Assembly: GCF_012641405.1 (NCBI RefSeq) | Contig: NZ_JABAII010000007.1 | Location: forward strand, 186,001 to 250,000 | Source of the DNA: Rhizobium sp. P40RR-XXII | GTDB lineage: Bacteria > Pseudomonadota > Alphaproteobacteria > Rhizobiales > Rhizobiaceae | Length of the DNA stretch: 64,000 nt | Direction: 5' to 3' | Part shown: piece by piece, positions 47,180-56,856 of the stretch | Layout: each line of letters starts with the position of its first letter | How positions within the stretch are numbered: position 1 is the first letter of the stretch | Position numbers and translations under genes: made by a program | The notes under the pieces: generated by a model | Told to the model about the DNA's origin: nothing | What the model saw: the letters and a program-made list of their open reading frames with translations, nothing else | Database searches by the model: none

Positions 47180-47437
47180 ATGATGGACAGCATCGCGTTG
47201 GCCAAAGCCATCGAAATACAAAGCCGGGCGCGCGAAGAGCAATGGCGCCAGAAGGAGGATCTCTTCTACCTTGACTACGGGTATGAAACACCGCCCCTCT
47301 TCCTGTGGAGCGGGCGGATGATCGCCGCTTTAAGCGCCCGTCGCAAACCAATGAAAAAGGCGGACCGGCTTGAAATTGGCCGATCCGCCCATGATGGCAA
47401 TAATTGCAGCGGTCAGGCTGCTTGCTCGCGAATATAG
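47180..47437 (+). CDS. Possible small protein, 3' end overlaps a terminator
   Basis: The frame codes for 85 residues. The first ~55 look protein-like: [20 protein letters not shown], then [20 protein letters not shown], with GGAGA 6 bases before the ATG. The last 30 residues run through the chemoreceptor's terminator and 3' end and read as unlikely protein. Either the gene is real with a relaxed tail, or it has lost its original stop by a frameshift. Function unknown. Confidence 0.4.
   Translation: MMDSIALAKAIEIQSRAREEQWRQKEDLFYLDYGYETPPLFLWSGRMIAALSARRKPMKKADRLEIGRSAHDGNNCSGQAACSRI
47354..47389 (-). terminator. Chemoreceptor gene terminator
   Basis: GGCGGACCGGC and GGCCGATCCGCC pair with one or two mismatches around an 8-base loop; on the minus strand five T follow. 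It lies 23 bases after the mcp stop. Confidence 0.8.
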
Positions 47438-49950
47438 CCCGCGCTGTATCCGGCCTCGATCTTGAACTGCTGGATCAGGTGCAACAAGGCGTCGGCTTCG
47501 GAGGCCAACTCGCGGCTTGCTGCCGTGGTTTCCTCCACCATGCCGGCATTCTGCTGTGTCATCTGGTCCATGTGATTGACCGAGGCGTTGACCTCCTGCA
47601 GCGCGCTTGCCTGATCGTGGCTGGCGCGGGCGATCATTTCCACATGCTGGCTGATCGTCACGATCTGGCTGCTGATCTGCGCGAGCACCGAGCCGGCCTC
47701 CTGCACGAACTGCGAACCGGAGGCGACCTCCTCGGTCGACTTGTTGATCAGCCCCTTGATTTCCTTTGCGGCGGCAGCGGAGCGCTGCGCGAGCTCTCGC
47801 ACCTCCATGGCGACGACCGCGAAACCTTTGCCGGCGTCGCCGGCGCGGGCAGCCTCGATACCGGCATTGAGCGCCAGAAGGTTGGTCTGGAAGGCGATCT
47901 CGTCGATCACGCCGATGATCTGCTCGATCTTGCGCGAAGCATCCTCGATGCGCGTCATCGCGTCGATGGCGTTGCCGACGACGACGGAACTGTCATCGGC
48001 GCTGCGCTTGGCCTCGCGTACGATCGCATCCGCATCCTTGGCGCGCTCAGCGGAAGAACGAACGGTGACGGTGATCTCGTCGACCGCGGCGGCGGTCTGT
48101 TCCAGCGATGCCGCCTGCTGTTCGGTGCGCTTCGACAGGTCCTCGGCGGAGGCGGCCATCTGGCTGCCGTTGCTCTGGATCATCACGACATTGCTGCGGA
48201 CCTGGCTCAGCGTCTGCTGCAGGCGCGAGAGCGAGCTGTTGAAGTCCTGACGGAGCTGCTCGAGACGGCCGATGAAAGGCGTCTCGATGGTCGCGGAAAT
48301 ATCGCCCTGAGCCAGGCGCTCGAGGCCGGCGGCGAGCTCGCTGACGGCATAGTCGATCTGGCGGTCGAGTTCGCGCTTTTCGGCATCGTTGCGCTGACGC
48401 TCGTGTTCCGCGGCGGCGCGCTCCTCGTCGCTCTGCTCCTCGATGCGGATCTTCGAGATGGCGTTGTCCTTGAAGATTCCGAGGGCGCGAGCCATGTCGC
48501 CGATTTCGTCACGGCGCTGCTCGCCGGAAATCGCGGTCTCCAGCATGCCGTCGGCGATGCGGCGCATGGCGGCGGTGATCTGGCCGATCGGGCGTTGCAG
48601 CGTCAGCACGAGCGCGATGCCGCCGGCAACAGAGAGGATGATGCCAAGGGCGGTTGCCAGGATGGAGATGTAATTCGCCTGGTTGCGCTCGGTGCCCGCG
48701 CTCTGCTTCTGTGTTTCGGCGAAGGCGGTAAGCTGGCCCCAGACCTGATCAAGCTGCTGGCGGGCGCTCGCATATTCGCCGATGCGCCGTGTGATGGTGT
48801 CGACCAGCTTGCCGCTGGCCTCGTCCATCGACTTGATCGCCGGGCGAATGGCAGCATCGATGTCGCTGGCGAAATCCATGCTCTTGGCGCTCTGGTTCAG
48901 CGTATCGATATCGCCGCCGAGCTTGGAGATTTCCTGTCGCAGGCGGACGAGATTGTCCTTGTTCGTGTTGGCGTTGAAATCCGCGAGAACGAGCTGCAGC
49001 GAATAGACCGAGTCCTCAAGGCGGCGCGTGTCCTGCAGGACCGAATTGGTCTGCGCGACGCGGGCATCGAGCGATACGAAGGTCGTGGTTGCCTGGCGCA
49101 TCATCTGCGTTGCCGCCAGCTGTGTATAGGTCGAGGTCTGACGGAAGCGCGAGAGCAGCCGGCTGATATTGGCGACAGTATCGTCGGTCGGAACATCGGT
49201 GCTTTCCGTGAAGGCGGCAAGATCCTTGATCGTGCCCACCAGCGACTGAACGACGCTCTTCTGGTTCTGCGGCAATGCAAGATCGATCGAACGCTGTGCC
49301 TTGTTCAGGTCCGGCAGCCGGTCCTTCAGGAGCTTGACCTTGTCGGCCGGCGTCGCCGCCTTGTTGAAGTCTTCGGCGACAGAGGCCAGCATATCGCCGC
49401 CCTTCAGCAGGCGATCGGCGGAACGCAGCGTGGAGGTCGCGTCCGCCTGGTCCTGGCGCATCCGGTCTTCCAGCTGCTGGCTGTTGAAATTGACGTTGAA
49501 GCGGGCACTGATCAACGCCCTCTGCGCGTCGTCGATTGTCTTGCGGAGCGAGACCTCCTGCTCGTGCAGCGTCCATAGCCGGCCGACGAGATTTGCCATG
49601 TCCGCGGTCTTGGCGGTGGCGTCAGTCAGATTGTCACGGCCATCCGCATCAACACCGAGCTGGCCAAGGGTCGCATTCAGCACGCCCTGCTGAGACTTGA
49701 TATCCTCGTAGAGCTTGTCGCGCTGCTGCGCATTGGTGATGCGCAGGAAGTCGTCCATGGAGCCGTAAAGGTTCTTGAAGCCGGTCAGCGACTGCAAGAC
49801 GCTGTTGGAGATCTCCATGCGGCCCTGGAGCAGTCCCGACGCATAAAGCCCCGTAAGGCCAACGGCGGAAATACTGATGACGAACGGCAGGACAAATATG
49901 AGGACCTTCGTCTTGATCTTGAAACGCGACAATATCTTATCAATGAACAT
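47413..49950 (-). CDS. Methyl-accepting chemotaxis protein with a large helical sensor domain
   Basis: The 845-residue receptor has membrane helices at about 16-40 and 427-451. The 385-residue periplasmic part is almost all helical and could be a helical bimodular (HBM) type. HAMP is at about 452-505, and a second helical linker and the signalling hairpin follow. The hairpin tip reads [20 protein letters not shown], then [20 protein letters not shown]. No CheR/CheB-binding pentapeptide (xWxxF) is present at the C-terminus. HBM domains bind organic acids, but the ligand is not evident. It is monocistronic with its own terminator. Confidence 0.93.
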   Translation of the reverse strand: MFIDKILSRFKIKTKVLIFVLPFVISISAVGLTGLYASGLLQGRMEISNSVLQSLTGFKNLYGSMDDFLRITNAQQRDKLYEDIKSQQGVLNATLGQLGVDADGRDNLTDATAKTADMANLVGRLWTLHEQEVSLRKTIDDAQRALISARFNVNFNSQQLEDRMRQDQADATSTLRSADRLLKGGDMLASVAEDFNKAATPADKVKLLKDRLPDLNKAQRSIDLALPQNQKSVVQSLVGTIKDLAAFTESTDVPTDDTVANISRLLSRFRQTSTYTQLAATQMMRQATTTFVSLDARVAQTNSVLQDTRRLEDSVYSLQLVLADFNANTNKDNLVRLRQEISKLGGDIDTLNQSAKSMDFASDIDAAIRPAIKSMDEASGKLVDTITRRIGEYASARQQLDQVWGQLTAFAETQKQSAGTERNQANYISILATALGIILSVAGGIALVLTLQRPIGQITAAMRRIADGMLETAISGEQRRDEIGDMARALGIFKDNAISKIRIEEQSDEERAAAEHERQRNDAEKRELDRQIDYAVSELAAGLERLAQGDISATIETPFIGRLEQLRQDFNSSLSRLQQTLSQVRSNVVMIQSNGSQMAASAEDLSKRTEQQAASLEQTAAAVDEITVTVRSSAERAKDADAIVREAKRSADDSSVVVGNAIDAMTRIEDASRKIEQIIGVIDEIAFQTNLLALNAGIEAARAGDAGKGFAVVAMEVRELAQRSAAAAKEIKGLINKSTEEVASGSQFVQEAGSVLAQISSQIVTISQHVEMIARASHDQASALQEVNASVNHMDQMTQQNAGMVEETTAASRELASEADALLHLIQQFKIEAGYSAGYIREQAA

Positions 49951-50278
49951 AGTGGCTCAGACCTCTCACATGCCGCTCCCCCGTCGACGCCGCCTCGGCG
50001 CTGACCGGATGTATAACCATCGTTCTTGAAATATCCGCAGGCAGGGCTTCCGAGTATAATGTCGGGAAGCAATCATTGCTTCGGCTCTATCATGCAGTAG
50101 AGCGCCCCATGAAATCGTCGGGAATTGTCGGTCTGATTAATTAATTTTCAGATAAGGGCGTTGTGTGAGCTCGCGACGTACAATCAAACGCTGAAAAGCG
50201 GATGGCAAAGCCTATATCCGTGCGCGAGCAAAGGCCGTCGTTCCGGCGGCGGCCAAGAATAATGAAGCGGCTAAAAGA
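49951..50278. other. Intergenic region upstream of the chemoreceptor gene (328 bp)
   Basis: It should contain the mcp promoter on the minus strand. A short inverted repeat GAAGCAAT-CATT-GCTTC is near 50070-50085. The stretch GATTAATTAATTTTC near 50137 is AT-rich. I see no convincing coding frame. Confidence 0.4.
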
Positions 50279-50422
50279 TCAGAAGCCGCGTACCGCGAGG
50301 TAAGCGATGCAGGCGGCTGTCACGCCGGTCGCCAACATCAAAATTCTTGCCGCCAAGAGCTTGGCATTGTCTTGGGTCTGAGCGATTGCAATGGCGCGAG
50401 CGCGACGCTTTGTTCTGTTCAT
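50279..50422 (-). CDS. Small single-helix membrane protein
   Basis: The 47-residue frame starts MNRTKRRARAIAIAQTQ and has one membrane helix at about residues 24-44 (ARILMLATGVTAACIAYLAV). The basic N-terminus before the helix gives a clear inside-positive topology. There is no strong ribosome-binding site (only GGGAATA), so the gene is likely but not certain. Function unknown. Confidence 0.5.
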   Translation of the reverse strand: MNRTKRRARAIAIAQTQDNAKLLAARILMLATGVTAACIAYLAVRGF

Positions 50423-50581
50423 GAGTATATTCCCATTTTCGCACTGACACGATAACCGGCAAAATGCCGTTCCCGCAACAGGCAATATAGATATAGGAAA
50501 AGAAAACCCTAAAACCAGAGGTTAGCATCGGGTGCCGCGCGCATCGGTTACCAGCCCGAGGTCGCGCGACCGGAGCGCGCG

Positions 50582-51094
50582 CTACTTCAGCAAGGCCGCA
50601 ATTGCGGGATTGGTTGCCATTTCGGCGGCAGTCTTGCCGGAGGCGGACTTGATGGTCTTGTCGGCGCCATCCTTCAACAACGCCTGGACGAGAGCCGGAT
50701 CATCCTGCTGGGTCGCCATGTGCAACGGCGTCCAGCCATCGTAATTGCCGCGCGCGTTGACGTCGGCGCCCTTGGAAACCAGAAGATCGATCATGGTGGC
50801 GGGGCCGTAATAGGCGGCGGTGTGCAGCGGATACCAGCCCTCCGTCGTCTTCATGTCCAGCTTGGCGCCGCAGGCCAGCATCTTCTTGACGACATCGCCC
50901 TTCTTGTCGCGGATCGCAAGGGCGAAATTCGTATCGCCGCCCGCATCCTGGCCGTTCGGATCCAGCTTCTTGCATTGCGCGGAAGCAGCGCTGGCATCCG
51001 ATGCCGTGACGGCAAGCATGCCAAGCGATATCGTCAGGGCCGTAACGATGCCTGAAAGAACTACGCCGCGGAATATCAAGGCCTTGAACGTCAT
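50582..51094 (-). CDS. Secreted ankyrin-repeat protein
   Basis: The 170-residue protein has a signal peptide (about residues 1-34, ending SDASA) and about three ankyrin repeats: TNFALAIRDKKGDVVKKMLA, then WYPLHTAAYYGPATMIDLLV and WTPLHMATQQDDPALVQALL. Ankyrin repeats bind proteins, and exported bacterial ones such as AnkB act near catalase or in oxidative protection, though no such partner is adjacent. The ATG at 51094 has GGAGA 5 bases upstream. Function unknown. Confidence 0.85.
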   Translation of the reverse strand: MTFKALIFRGVVLSGIVTALTISLGMLAVTASDASAASAQCKKLDPNGQDAGGDTNFALAIRDKKGDVVKKMLACGAKLDMKTTEGWYPLHTAAYYGPATMIDLLVSKGADVNARGNYDGWTPLHMATQQDDPALVQALLKDGADKTIKSASGKTAAEMATNPAIAALLK

Positions 51095-51166
51095 GATTGT
51101 CTCCATCGAATATCTTCGCGTTGGAGGTGCTCTTTGCCCGTTTCGCGGCCTGTTGGCAAGGTCAAT

Positions 51167-52348
51167 TCAGGCGGCCTCGCCGGCGACATGGCCGGAGGCC
51201 CAGGCCCATTGGAAATTATAACCGCCCAGCCAACCCGTCACATCGACGCACTCACCGATGAAGAAGAGGCCAGGGACGGTTTTCACCTGCATCGTCCGCG
51301 AATCGAGACAGTCCGTGTCGATGCCGCCCAGCGTCACCTCCGCCGTGCGATAGCCTTCGGACCCCGACGGCTTGACCGACCAGGATTGGATGGCTGATGC
51401 GAGCTGCTGCAGGCGCTTGTCGGACTGATCGGCCATATTGCCCGATATGCCTTCGTTCTCGACGAAATGCTGCGCCAGCCGTTTCGGCAGGATCTCGGCA
51501 AGGGCCGTCTGCGCGGATTGCCGGCCATTCATCTGCTTGGCCTTCTTGAGAAGCTCAAACATGTCGATATCGGGTTCGATCGCGACGGTAATGTCCTCAC
51601 CTTCCCGCCAGTAAGAGGAAATCTGCAGAATGGCCGGACCGCTGAGGCCGCGATGGGTGAAGAGAAGGGCCTCGCGGAATGCCGTCTTGCCGTGGCGGAT
51701 TTCGGCGGGCGCGGCAATGCCCGACAGAGGTGCGAGGCGCTGGAGCAATTGCGGATCGAGCGTCATCGGCACGAGGCCCGGCCGGGTCTCGACAACAGGC
51801 AATCCGAATTGCTCGGCGATGCGGTAGGCAAAGCCGGTGGCTCCCATCTTGGGGATCGACTTGCCGCCCGTCGCGACGACCAGCGAAGATGCTTCGAAAA
51901 CGCCTTCGGACGTGCTGATGCGATAGCCGCCAGCACCTTGCTCGATGCCGCTGATCTCCGTTCGCAACCGAAGTTGCGCATCCGCAGCGCGCATTTCGTC
52001 GGTCAGCATGCGGATGATGTCCTTGGCGCTGTTATCGCAGAAGAGCTGGCCGAGCGTCTTTTCGTGCCAGGCAATGCCGTGGCGCTCGACCATGGCCAGG
52101 AAATCCCTGGGCGTGAAGCGCGCCAGCGCCGATTTGGCGAAATGCGGATTGGCGGACAGGAAGTTCCTCGGACCGGCATTGATATTGGTGAAATTACAGC
52201 GGCCGCCGCCCGAAATGCGGATCTTTTCGCCTGGCGCCGCGGCCTGATCGAGCACGACGACGGAGCGGCCGCGCTGGCCGGCGCGGATGGCGCACATCAT
52301 GCCTGCCGCGCCCGCGCCGAGGACGATTACATCATATCTGTCAACCAC
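51167..52348 (-). CDS. BaiN/HI0933-family flavoprotein (NAD(P)/FAD-dependent oxidoreductase)
   Basis: The 393-residue protein has an N-terminal FAD motif (VIVLGAGAAGMMCAIRAG, residues 7-24), the family signature GEKIRISGGGRCNFTN and VVATGGKSIPKMGATG. The C-terminus reads FFIGECVDVTGWLGGYNFQWA, as expected for the HI0933/YhiN group. The biochemical role is poorly known; the BaiN branch reduces bile-acid double bonds. It diverges from the puuA-like gene, 137 bases away. Confidence 0.92.
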   Translation of the reverse strand: MVDRYDVIVLGAGAAGMMCAIRAGQRGRSVVVLDQAAAPGEKIRISGGGRCNFTNINAGPRNFLSANPHFAKSALARFTPRDFLAMVERHGIAWHEKTLGQLFCDNSAKDIIRMLTDEMRAADAQLRLRTEISGIEQGAGGYRISTSEGVFEASSLVVATGGKSIPKMGATGFAYRIAEQFGLPVVETRPGLVPMTLDPQLLQRLAPLSGIAAPAEIRHGKTAFREALLFTHRGLSGPAILQISSYWREGEDITVAIEPDIDMFELLKKAKQMNGRQSAQTALAEILPKRLAQHFVENEGISGNMADQSDKRLQQLASAIQSWSVKPSGSEGYRTAEVTLGGIDTDCLDSRTMQVKTVPGLFFIGECVDVTGWLGGYNFQWAWASGHVAGEAA

Positions 52349-52485
52349 GCTTCAGCCCTTCATTCTTCGCCGCGCTCTCTCGTTTCCTTTTCCATCATAC
52401 GGCGAAAGTCCGAGCGGTTTCCCCCTCGCCAATTGGCAAACTGCGGTTATGATGCAATCTCCGATCAACGCAAATACGGTGTTTT

Positions 52486-53922
52486 ATGCCCGCGAGAAAG
52501 ACCCCGCTGAAAGCTTCCGTGCCGGTCTCAAAAATCCCAACGGTTCCTCCCAGCCTGAGATCGGCACGCGGCGTGGCAAACTGGAAAGAGGCAGCCCAAT
52601 GGCTGCGGGCACGCGGGATCGAGGACATAGAATGCATTACGCCGGACCTTGCCGGCGTGCCGCGCGGCAAGATGATGCCGACCTCGAAATTCACCTCGAA
52701 CACCTCGCTGGCACTGCCCTCCGCGATCTATCGCCATACGATTTCCGGCGAATATCCGGAGGAGACCGAAAGTTTCCGTTACGAGCCGCGAGACAGCGAC
52801 TTGAAGCTGGTGCCCGATCTTTCGACGCTTTCGGTCGTGCCCTGGGAGAGCGATCCGACGGCGCAGGTCATCTGCGATATCGTCAATTCCGAAGGGCATG
52901 CGGTGTCCTATACGCCACGCAACCTGCTGAAGCGCATCATGGGGCTCTATCGCGATCGCGGCTGGAAGCCGGTGGTCGCACCCGAGATCGAATTCTACCT
53001 CGTCGCCAAGAATGACGATCCGGATTATCCGCTGCATCCGCCGAAGGGCCGCTCCGGCCGCTCGATCCTCGGCGGACAGGGTTATTCGATCGCCGGCATC
53101 AACGAGTTCGACGAACTGATCGACGACATCTACCATTTCTCGGAGAAGCAGGGTCTCGAGATCGACACGCTGATCCATGAAGAAGGTCCGGCGCAGCTCG
53201 AAATCAACCTGCGCCACGGCGACCCGATCGAGCTTGCCGACCAGGTGTTCATGTTCAAGCGCACCATTCGCGAGGCGGCGCTGAAGCACGGCATCTACGC
53301 CACCTTCATGGCGAAGCCGATGCAGAGCCAGGCCGGCTCGGCGATGCATATCCATCAGTCGGTCGTGAACATCGAGACCGGCAAGAATGTTTTCACCAAT
53401 CCGGACGGCAGTCCGTCGCAGGAATTCTTCCATTTCATTGGCGGCATGCAGCGCTACGTGCCGAATGCGCTCGCCATGCTTGCGCCCTATGTGAATTCCT
53501 ATCGACGGCTGGCGCCGAACATGTCGTGCCCGGTCAACAATGCCTGGGGCTACGACAACCGCACCACCGCGTTCCGCGTTCCCGTTTCCGATCCGCAGGC
53601 CCGCCGCGTCGAGAACCGGCTGCCGAGCTCCGACGCCAATCCCTATCTCGCACTCGCCGCCTCACTCGCCTCCGGCTTGCTCGGCATCATGAAAAAGGTG
53701 GAGCCGACGGCGCCCACCGAGGATTCGGCCAATGAAGGCTCGATCGACCTGCCGCGCGGCCTTCTGGAAGCCATTGCGCTGCTTGAGGACGAGCCGGCCT
53801 TCGAAGAGGTCCTCGGCAAGGACTTCATCGACATCTATGCCGGCGTGAAGCGGGGCGAATTCGAAACCTTCATGCAGGTGATCAGCCCGTGGGAGCGGGA
53901 ATTCCTTCTGCTCAACGTGTGA
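52486..53922 (+). CDS. puuA: Glutamine synthetase family protein, probable gamma-glutamylputrescine synthetase
   Basis: The 478-residue protein is a glutamine-synthetase-fold ligase: VVAPEIEFYLVAK (metal-binding Glu pair), AGSAMHIHQS (ATP/metal His), then NNRTTAFRVP (here DNRTTAFRVP) and VENRLPSSDANPYLALAA. The last segment and the fusion-free length match PuuA-like enzymes, which ligate glutamate to putrescine. The first ~30 residues are variable and Ser/Pro-rich. It is followed 13 bases later by a PuuB-like oxidase, supporting a polyamine role. The start at 52486 lacks a clear ribosome-binding site. Confidence 0.85.
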   Translation: MPARKTPLKASVPVSKIPTVPPSLRSARGVANWKEAAQWLRARGIEDIECITPDLAGVPRGKMMPTSKFTSNTSLALPSAIYRHTISGEYPEETESFRYEPRDSDLKLVPDLSTLSVVPWESDPTAQVICDIVNSEGHAVSYTPRNLLKRIMGLYRDRGWKPVVAPEIEFYLVAKNDDPDYPLHPPKGRSGRSILGGQGYSIAGINEFDELIDDIYHFSEKQGLEIDTLIHEEGPAQLEINLRHGDPIELADQVFMFKRTIREAALKHGIYATFMAKPMQSQAGSAMHIHQSVVNIETGKNVFTNPDGSPSQEFFHFIGGMQRYVPNALAMLAPYVNSYRRLAPNMSCPVNNAWGYDNRTTAFRVPVSDPQARRVENRLPSSDANPYLALAASLASGLLGIMKKVEPTAPTEDSANEGSIDLPRGLLEAIALLEDEPAFEEVLGKDFIDIYAGVKRGEFETFMQVISPWEREFLLLNV

Positions 53923-53935
53923 GGAGGGACCGTCC

Positions 53936-55234
53936 ATGGCATTGCAGGAAACATGGCAGAGCCCGATTGCGCCGGGCCTTTCCTTCTACCAGGCGACCGT
54001 CGGCCCGCGTGCGAGCTATCCGCGGCTCGACGGCTCGCGCCGGACCGACGTCGCGATCGTCGGCGGCGGCTATACCGGCCTCCAGGCCGCCTATAATCTC
54101 GCCAAGGGCGGCGCCGGCGTCGTCCTGATCGATGCCAACCGCTTCGGCGACGGTGCCTCCGGCCGCAATGGCGGCCAGCTCGGCACCGGCCAGCGCTGGT
54201 GGCCGGAGGAGATGGAGGAGAAAATCGGCTACGAGCGCTCAAAAGCGCTCTTCGACCTTGCCGAGGATGCCAAGCGCCATCTGCTCGATTTCGTATCCGA
54301 GCAGGGCATCGACATCGACTTCCTGCCCGGCCAGATGAATGTCACCCACAAGCGCAGCTACAAGCGCGACTACATGGACAATGCGGAAATCGCGGCGACG
54401 CGCTACGGCTATCCGCACATCACGTTCATGGATCAGGCCGAAACCCAGGAGCGGCTGGGTTCGCAATTCTATCTCTACGGCGTCCGGGACATGGGCACAG
54501 GCCATATCCATCCGCTGAAGCTGCTCATCGGCCTTGCCCGGGTCGCGGCGGAAGCCGGTGCAGCCCTTTTCGAAATGACCAAGGCGAAGAGCTTCCGGCA
54601 ATCGGGCGGCAAGACCATAATCGAAACGGATGGCGGCGAAATAACCGCCGACCGCGTGCTGATTGCCTGCAACGGCTATATCGGCAATCTCGAGCCCGTG
54701 ACATCGAGCCATGTCATGCCGATCCGCTCCTTCATCGGCGCCACGGAGCCGCTCGATAAGTTTCCGAGCGTTCTGCCCGGCAATGAGGCGGTGGCCGATT
54801 CGCGGTTCGTCGTCCGCTATTTCCGCAAATCCAAGGATGGGCGCCTGCTGTTCGGCGGGCGCGAAGCCTATACATCGGACAATCCCCGCGACATAACGCA
54901 GCACATCCGCCGGCAGATCGCTGAAATCTATCCGGCGCTCGGCGATATCAAGATCGACTATGCCTGGGGCGGCTCGGTCGGCATCACCATGCCGAGGCAG
55001 CCCTTCGTGCGCGAAGTCATGCCCGGCGTCACCTCGATCGGCGGCTATTCCGGCCATGGGGTGATGCTGTCAAATTATTGCGGTAAACTCTATGCGAAAA
55101 CGGTACTCGGGAATGCGGATGAACTTCACCTCTTCAGGGAGCTGAATATCCCGCCCTTCCCCGGCGGTGCGCGCATGCGGGCGCCTCTGCTGTTCCTGGC
55201 GCTCTCGTGGTTTGCGTTGCGCGACAGGTTTTGA
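53936..55234 (+). CDS. puuB: FAD-dependent oxidase, probable gamma-glutamylputrescine oxidase
   Basis: The 432-residue protein is a DAO-family flavoenzyme with the FAD motif DVAIVGGGYTGLQAAYNLA (about residues 38-56) and ASGRNGGQLGTGQRW, where PuuB and related oxidases attach or position FAD. Its C-terminal segment TSIGGYSGHGVMLSNYCGKL fits the family. It should oxidise gamma-glutamylputrescine to the aldehyde with O2. GAGGAGG lies 8 bases before the ATG, and the gene follows puuA by 13 bases. Confidence 0.86.
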   Translation: MALQETWQSPIAPGLSFYQATVGPRASYPRLDGSRRTDVAIVGGGYTGLQAAYNLAKGGAGVVLIDANRFGDGASGRNGGQLGTGQRWWPEEMEEKIGYERSKALFDLAEDAKRHLLDFVSEQGIDIDFLPGQMNVTHKRSYKRDYMDNAEIAATRYGYPHITFMDQAETQERLGSQFYLYGVRDMGTGHIHPLKLLIGLARVAAEAGAALFEMTKAKSFRQSGGKTIIETDGGEITADRVLIACNGYIGNLEPVTSSHVMPIRSFIGATEPLDKFPSVLPGNEAVADSRFVVRYFRKSKDGRLLFGGREAYTSDNPRDITQHIRRQIAEIYPALGDIKIDYAWGGSVGITMPRQPFVREVMPGVTSIGGYSGHGVMLSNYCGKLYAKTVLGNADELHLFRELNIPPFPGGARMRAPLLFLALSWFALRDRF

Positions 55235-55304
55235 AAACCGGAAGATGATTCCTTCCGCCGGCAATCCGCTCTAAAAAGCCGACCTGAATTTTGCGATGCA
55301 CACT

Positions 55305-55337
55305 GGCCTTTTTAAATCGATTAGATTAAAAGAGGCC
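55305..55337. promoter_or_regulatory. 33-bp imperfect palindrome upstream of zwf
   Basis: GGCCTTTTTAAAT and ATTAAAAGAGGCC pair at 11 of 13 positions around CGATTAG, ending 28 bases before the zwf ATG. It could be an operator or an mRNA leader hairpin. It does not match the HexR consensus as I know it. Confidence 0.5.
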
Positions 55338-55365
55338 TCAACCAAGACCGATTGAGAGATAGCTC

Positions 55366-56841
55366 ATGAGCAGCCAAATCATTCCCGTTGAACCATTTGA
55401 TTATGTCGTTTTCGGCGGCAGCGGCGACCTTGCCGAGCGCAAGCTCCTGCCCGCTCTTTATCATCGTCAGATCGAAGGCCAATTTTCCGAACCGACCCGC
55501 ATCATCGGCGCATCGCGCAGCGCGCTTTCCAATGAAGAATATCGCAAATTCGCCGACGCCGCCCTCAAGGAACACCTGAAGAAGGGCGAATATGACGACG
55601 CCGAGGTCAAGAAGTTCCTGGCTCGCTTGTTCTACGTGCCCGTCGACGCACGCAGCGACGCCGGCTGGGATCAGCTGAAGAAGATCCTGGATGAAGGCAA
55701 GGAGCGCGTGCGCGCCTTCTATCTCGCGGTCGCTCCGGGCATCTTCGGCGACATCTCGCAGAAGATCCATGATCACAAGCTGATCACCAAGCAGACGCGC
55801 ATCGTCGTCGAGAAGCCGATCGGCCGCGACCTCGCATCGGCCCTGCAGCTGAACGACACGATCGGCAAGGTCTTCAAGGAAGAGCAGATCTTCCGCATCG
55901 ACCATTACCTTGGCAAGGAGACGGTGCAGAACCTGATGGCGCTGCGCTTCGCCAACGCTCTCTACGAGCCGCTGTGGAATGCCAATCACATCGACCACGT
56001 ACAGATCACGGTTGCGGAATCGGTCGGTCTCGAAGGCCGCGCCGGCTACTACGACACAGCCGGCGCCCTGCGCGACATGGTGCAGAACCATATCCTGCAG
56101 CTGCTTTGCCTGACCGCGATGGAAATCCCCTCCTCGATGGATTCCGAAGCTGTCCGCGACGAGAAGTTGAAAGTGCTGCGCGCGCTGAAGCCGATCAATG
56201 CATCCAACGTCGAGCAGGCGACGGTTCGCGGCCAGTATCGCGCCGGCGCATCCTCGGGCGGCCCGGTCAAGGGCTACCTTGATGAACTCGAAGGCGGCGT
56301 TTCCAACACGGAAACCTTCGTCGCCATCAAAGCCGAGATCGGCAACTGGCGCTGGGCTGGCGTTCCCTTTTACATCCGCACCGGCAAGCGTCTTGCCGGA
56401 CGCATGTCGGAGATCGTCATCACCTTCAAGCCGATCCCGCACAATATCTTCGATCAGGCCGCCGGCCGCACCGTTGCCAACCAGCTGATCATCCGCTTAC
56501 AGCCGGACGAAGGCGTCAAGCAGTCGCTGATGATCAAGGATCCGGGTCCGGGCGGCATGCGCCTGCGCAATGTCTCGCTCGACATGAGCTTCGCATCGGC
56601 CTTCAACGTCCGCAATCCGGACGCCTACGAGCGCCTGCTGATGGACGTCATCCGCTCCAACCAGACGCTCTTCATGCGCCGCGACGAAGTCGAGGCGGCG
56701 TGGGAGTGGGTCGATCCGATCCTCAAGGGTTGGGAAGAAGCAGGCCAGCAGGTGCAGGGCTATACCGCCGGTACCTGGGGTCCGAGCCAGGCTATCGCGC
56801 TCATCGAGCGTGACGGCCGCACTTGGCACGACGATATCTAA
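55366..56841 (+). CDS. zwf: Glucose-6-phosphate 1-dehydrogenase
   Basis: Zwf oxidises glucose-6-phosphate to 6-phosphogluconolactone, making NADPH or NADH. The 491-residue protein has the coenzyme motif VFGGSGDLAERKLLPALYHR (near residue 11), the conserved RIDHYLGKETVQNLMALRFA with the catalytic His nearby, and GTWGPSQAIALIERDGRTWH at the C-terminus. GAGAGAT precedes the ATG by about 5 bases. It is the first gene of zwf-pgl-edd, the entry to the Entner-Doudoroff pathway, which carries most sugar flux in rhizobia. Confidence 0.97.
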   Translation: MSSQIIPVEPFDYVVFGGSGDLAERKLLPALYHRQIEGQFSEPTRIIGASRSALSNEEYRKFADAALKEHLKKGEYDDAEVKKFLARLFYVPVDARSDAGWDQLKKILDEGKERVRAFYLAVAPGIFGDISQKIHDHKLITKQTRIVVEKPIGRDLASALQLNDTIGKVFKEEQIFRIDHYLGKETVQNLMALRFANALYEPLWNANHIDHVQITVAESVGLEGRAGYYDTAGALRDMVQNHILQLLCLTAMEIPSSMDSEAVRDEKLKVLRALKPINASNVEQATVRGQYRAGASSGGPVKGYLDELEGGVSNTETFVAIKAEIGNWRWAGVPFYIRTGKRLAGRMSEIVITFKPIPHNIFDQAAGRTVANQLIIRLQPDEGVKQSLMIKDPGPGGMRLRNVSLDMSFASAFNVRNPDAYERLLMDVIRSNQTLFMRRDEVEAAWEWVDPILKGWEEAGQQVQGYTAGTWGPSQAIALIERDGRTWHDDI

Positions 56842-56856
56842 TCCGGGACGATAACG

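Noticed and set aside
55236..55275. Third RIME copy after puuB
   Set aside because: Only short matches (AATCCGCTCTA and a GATGATTC-like piece) are present; it could be a degraded copy, but the match is too short to call.
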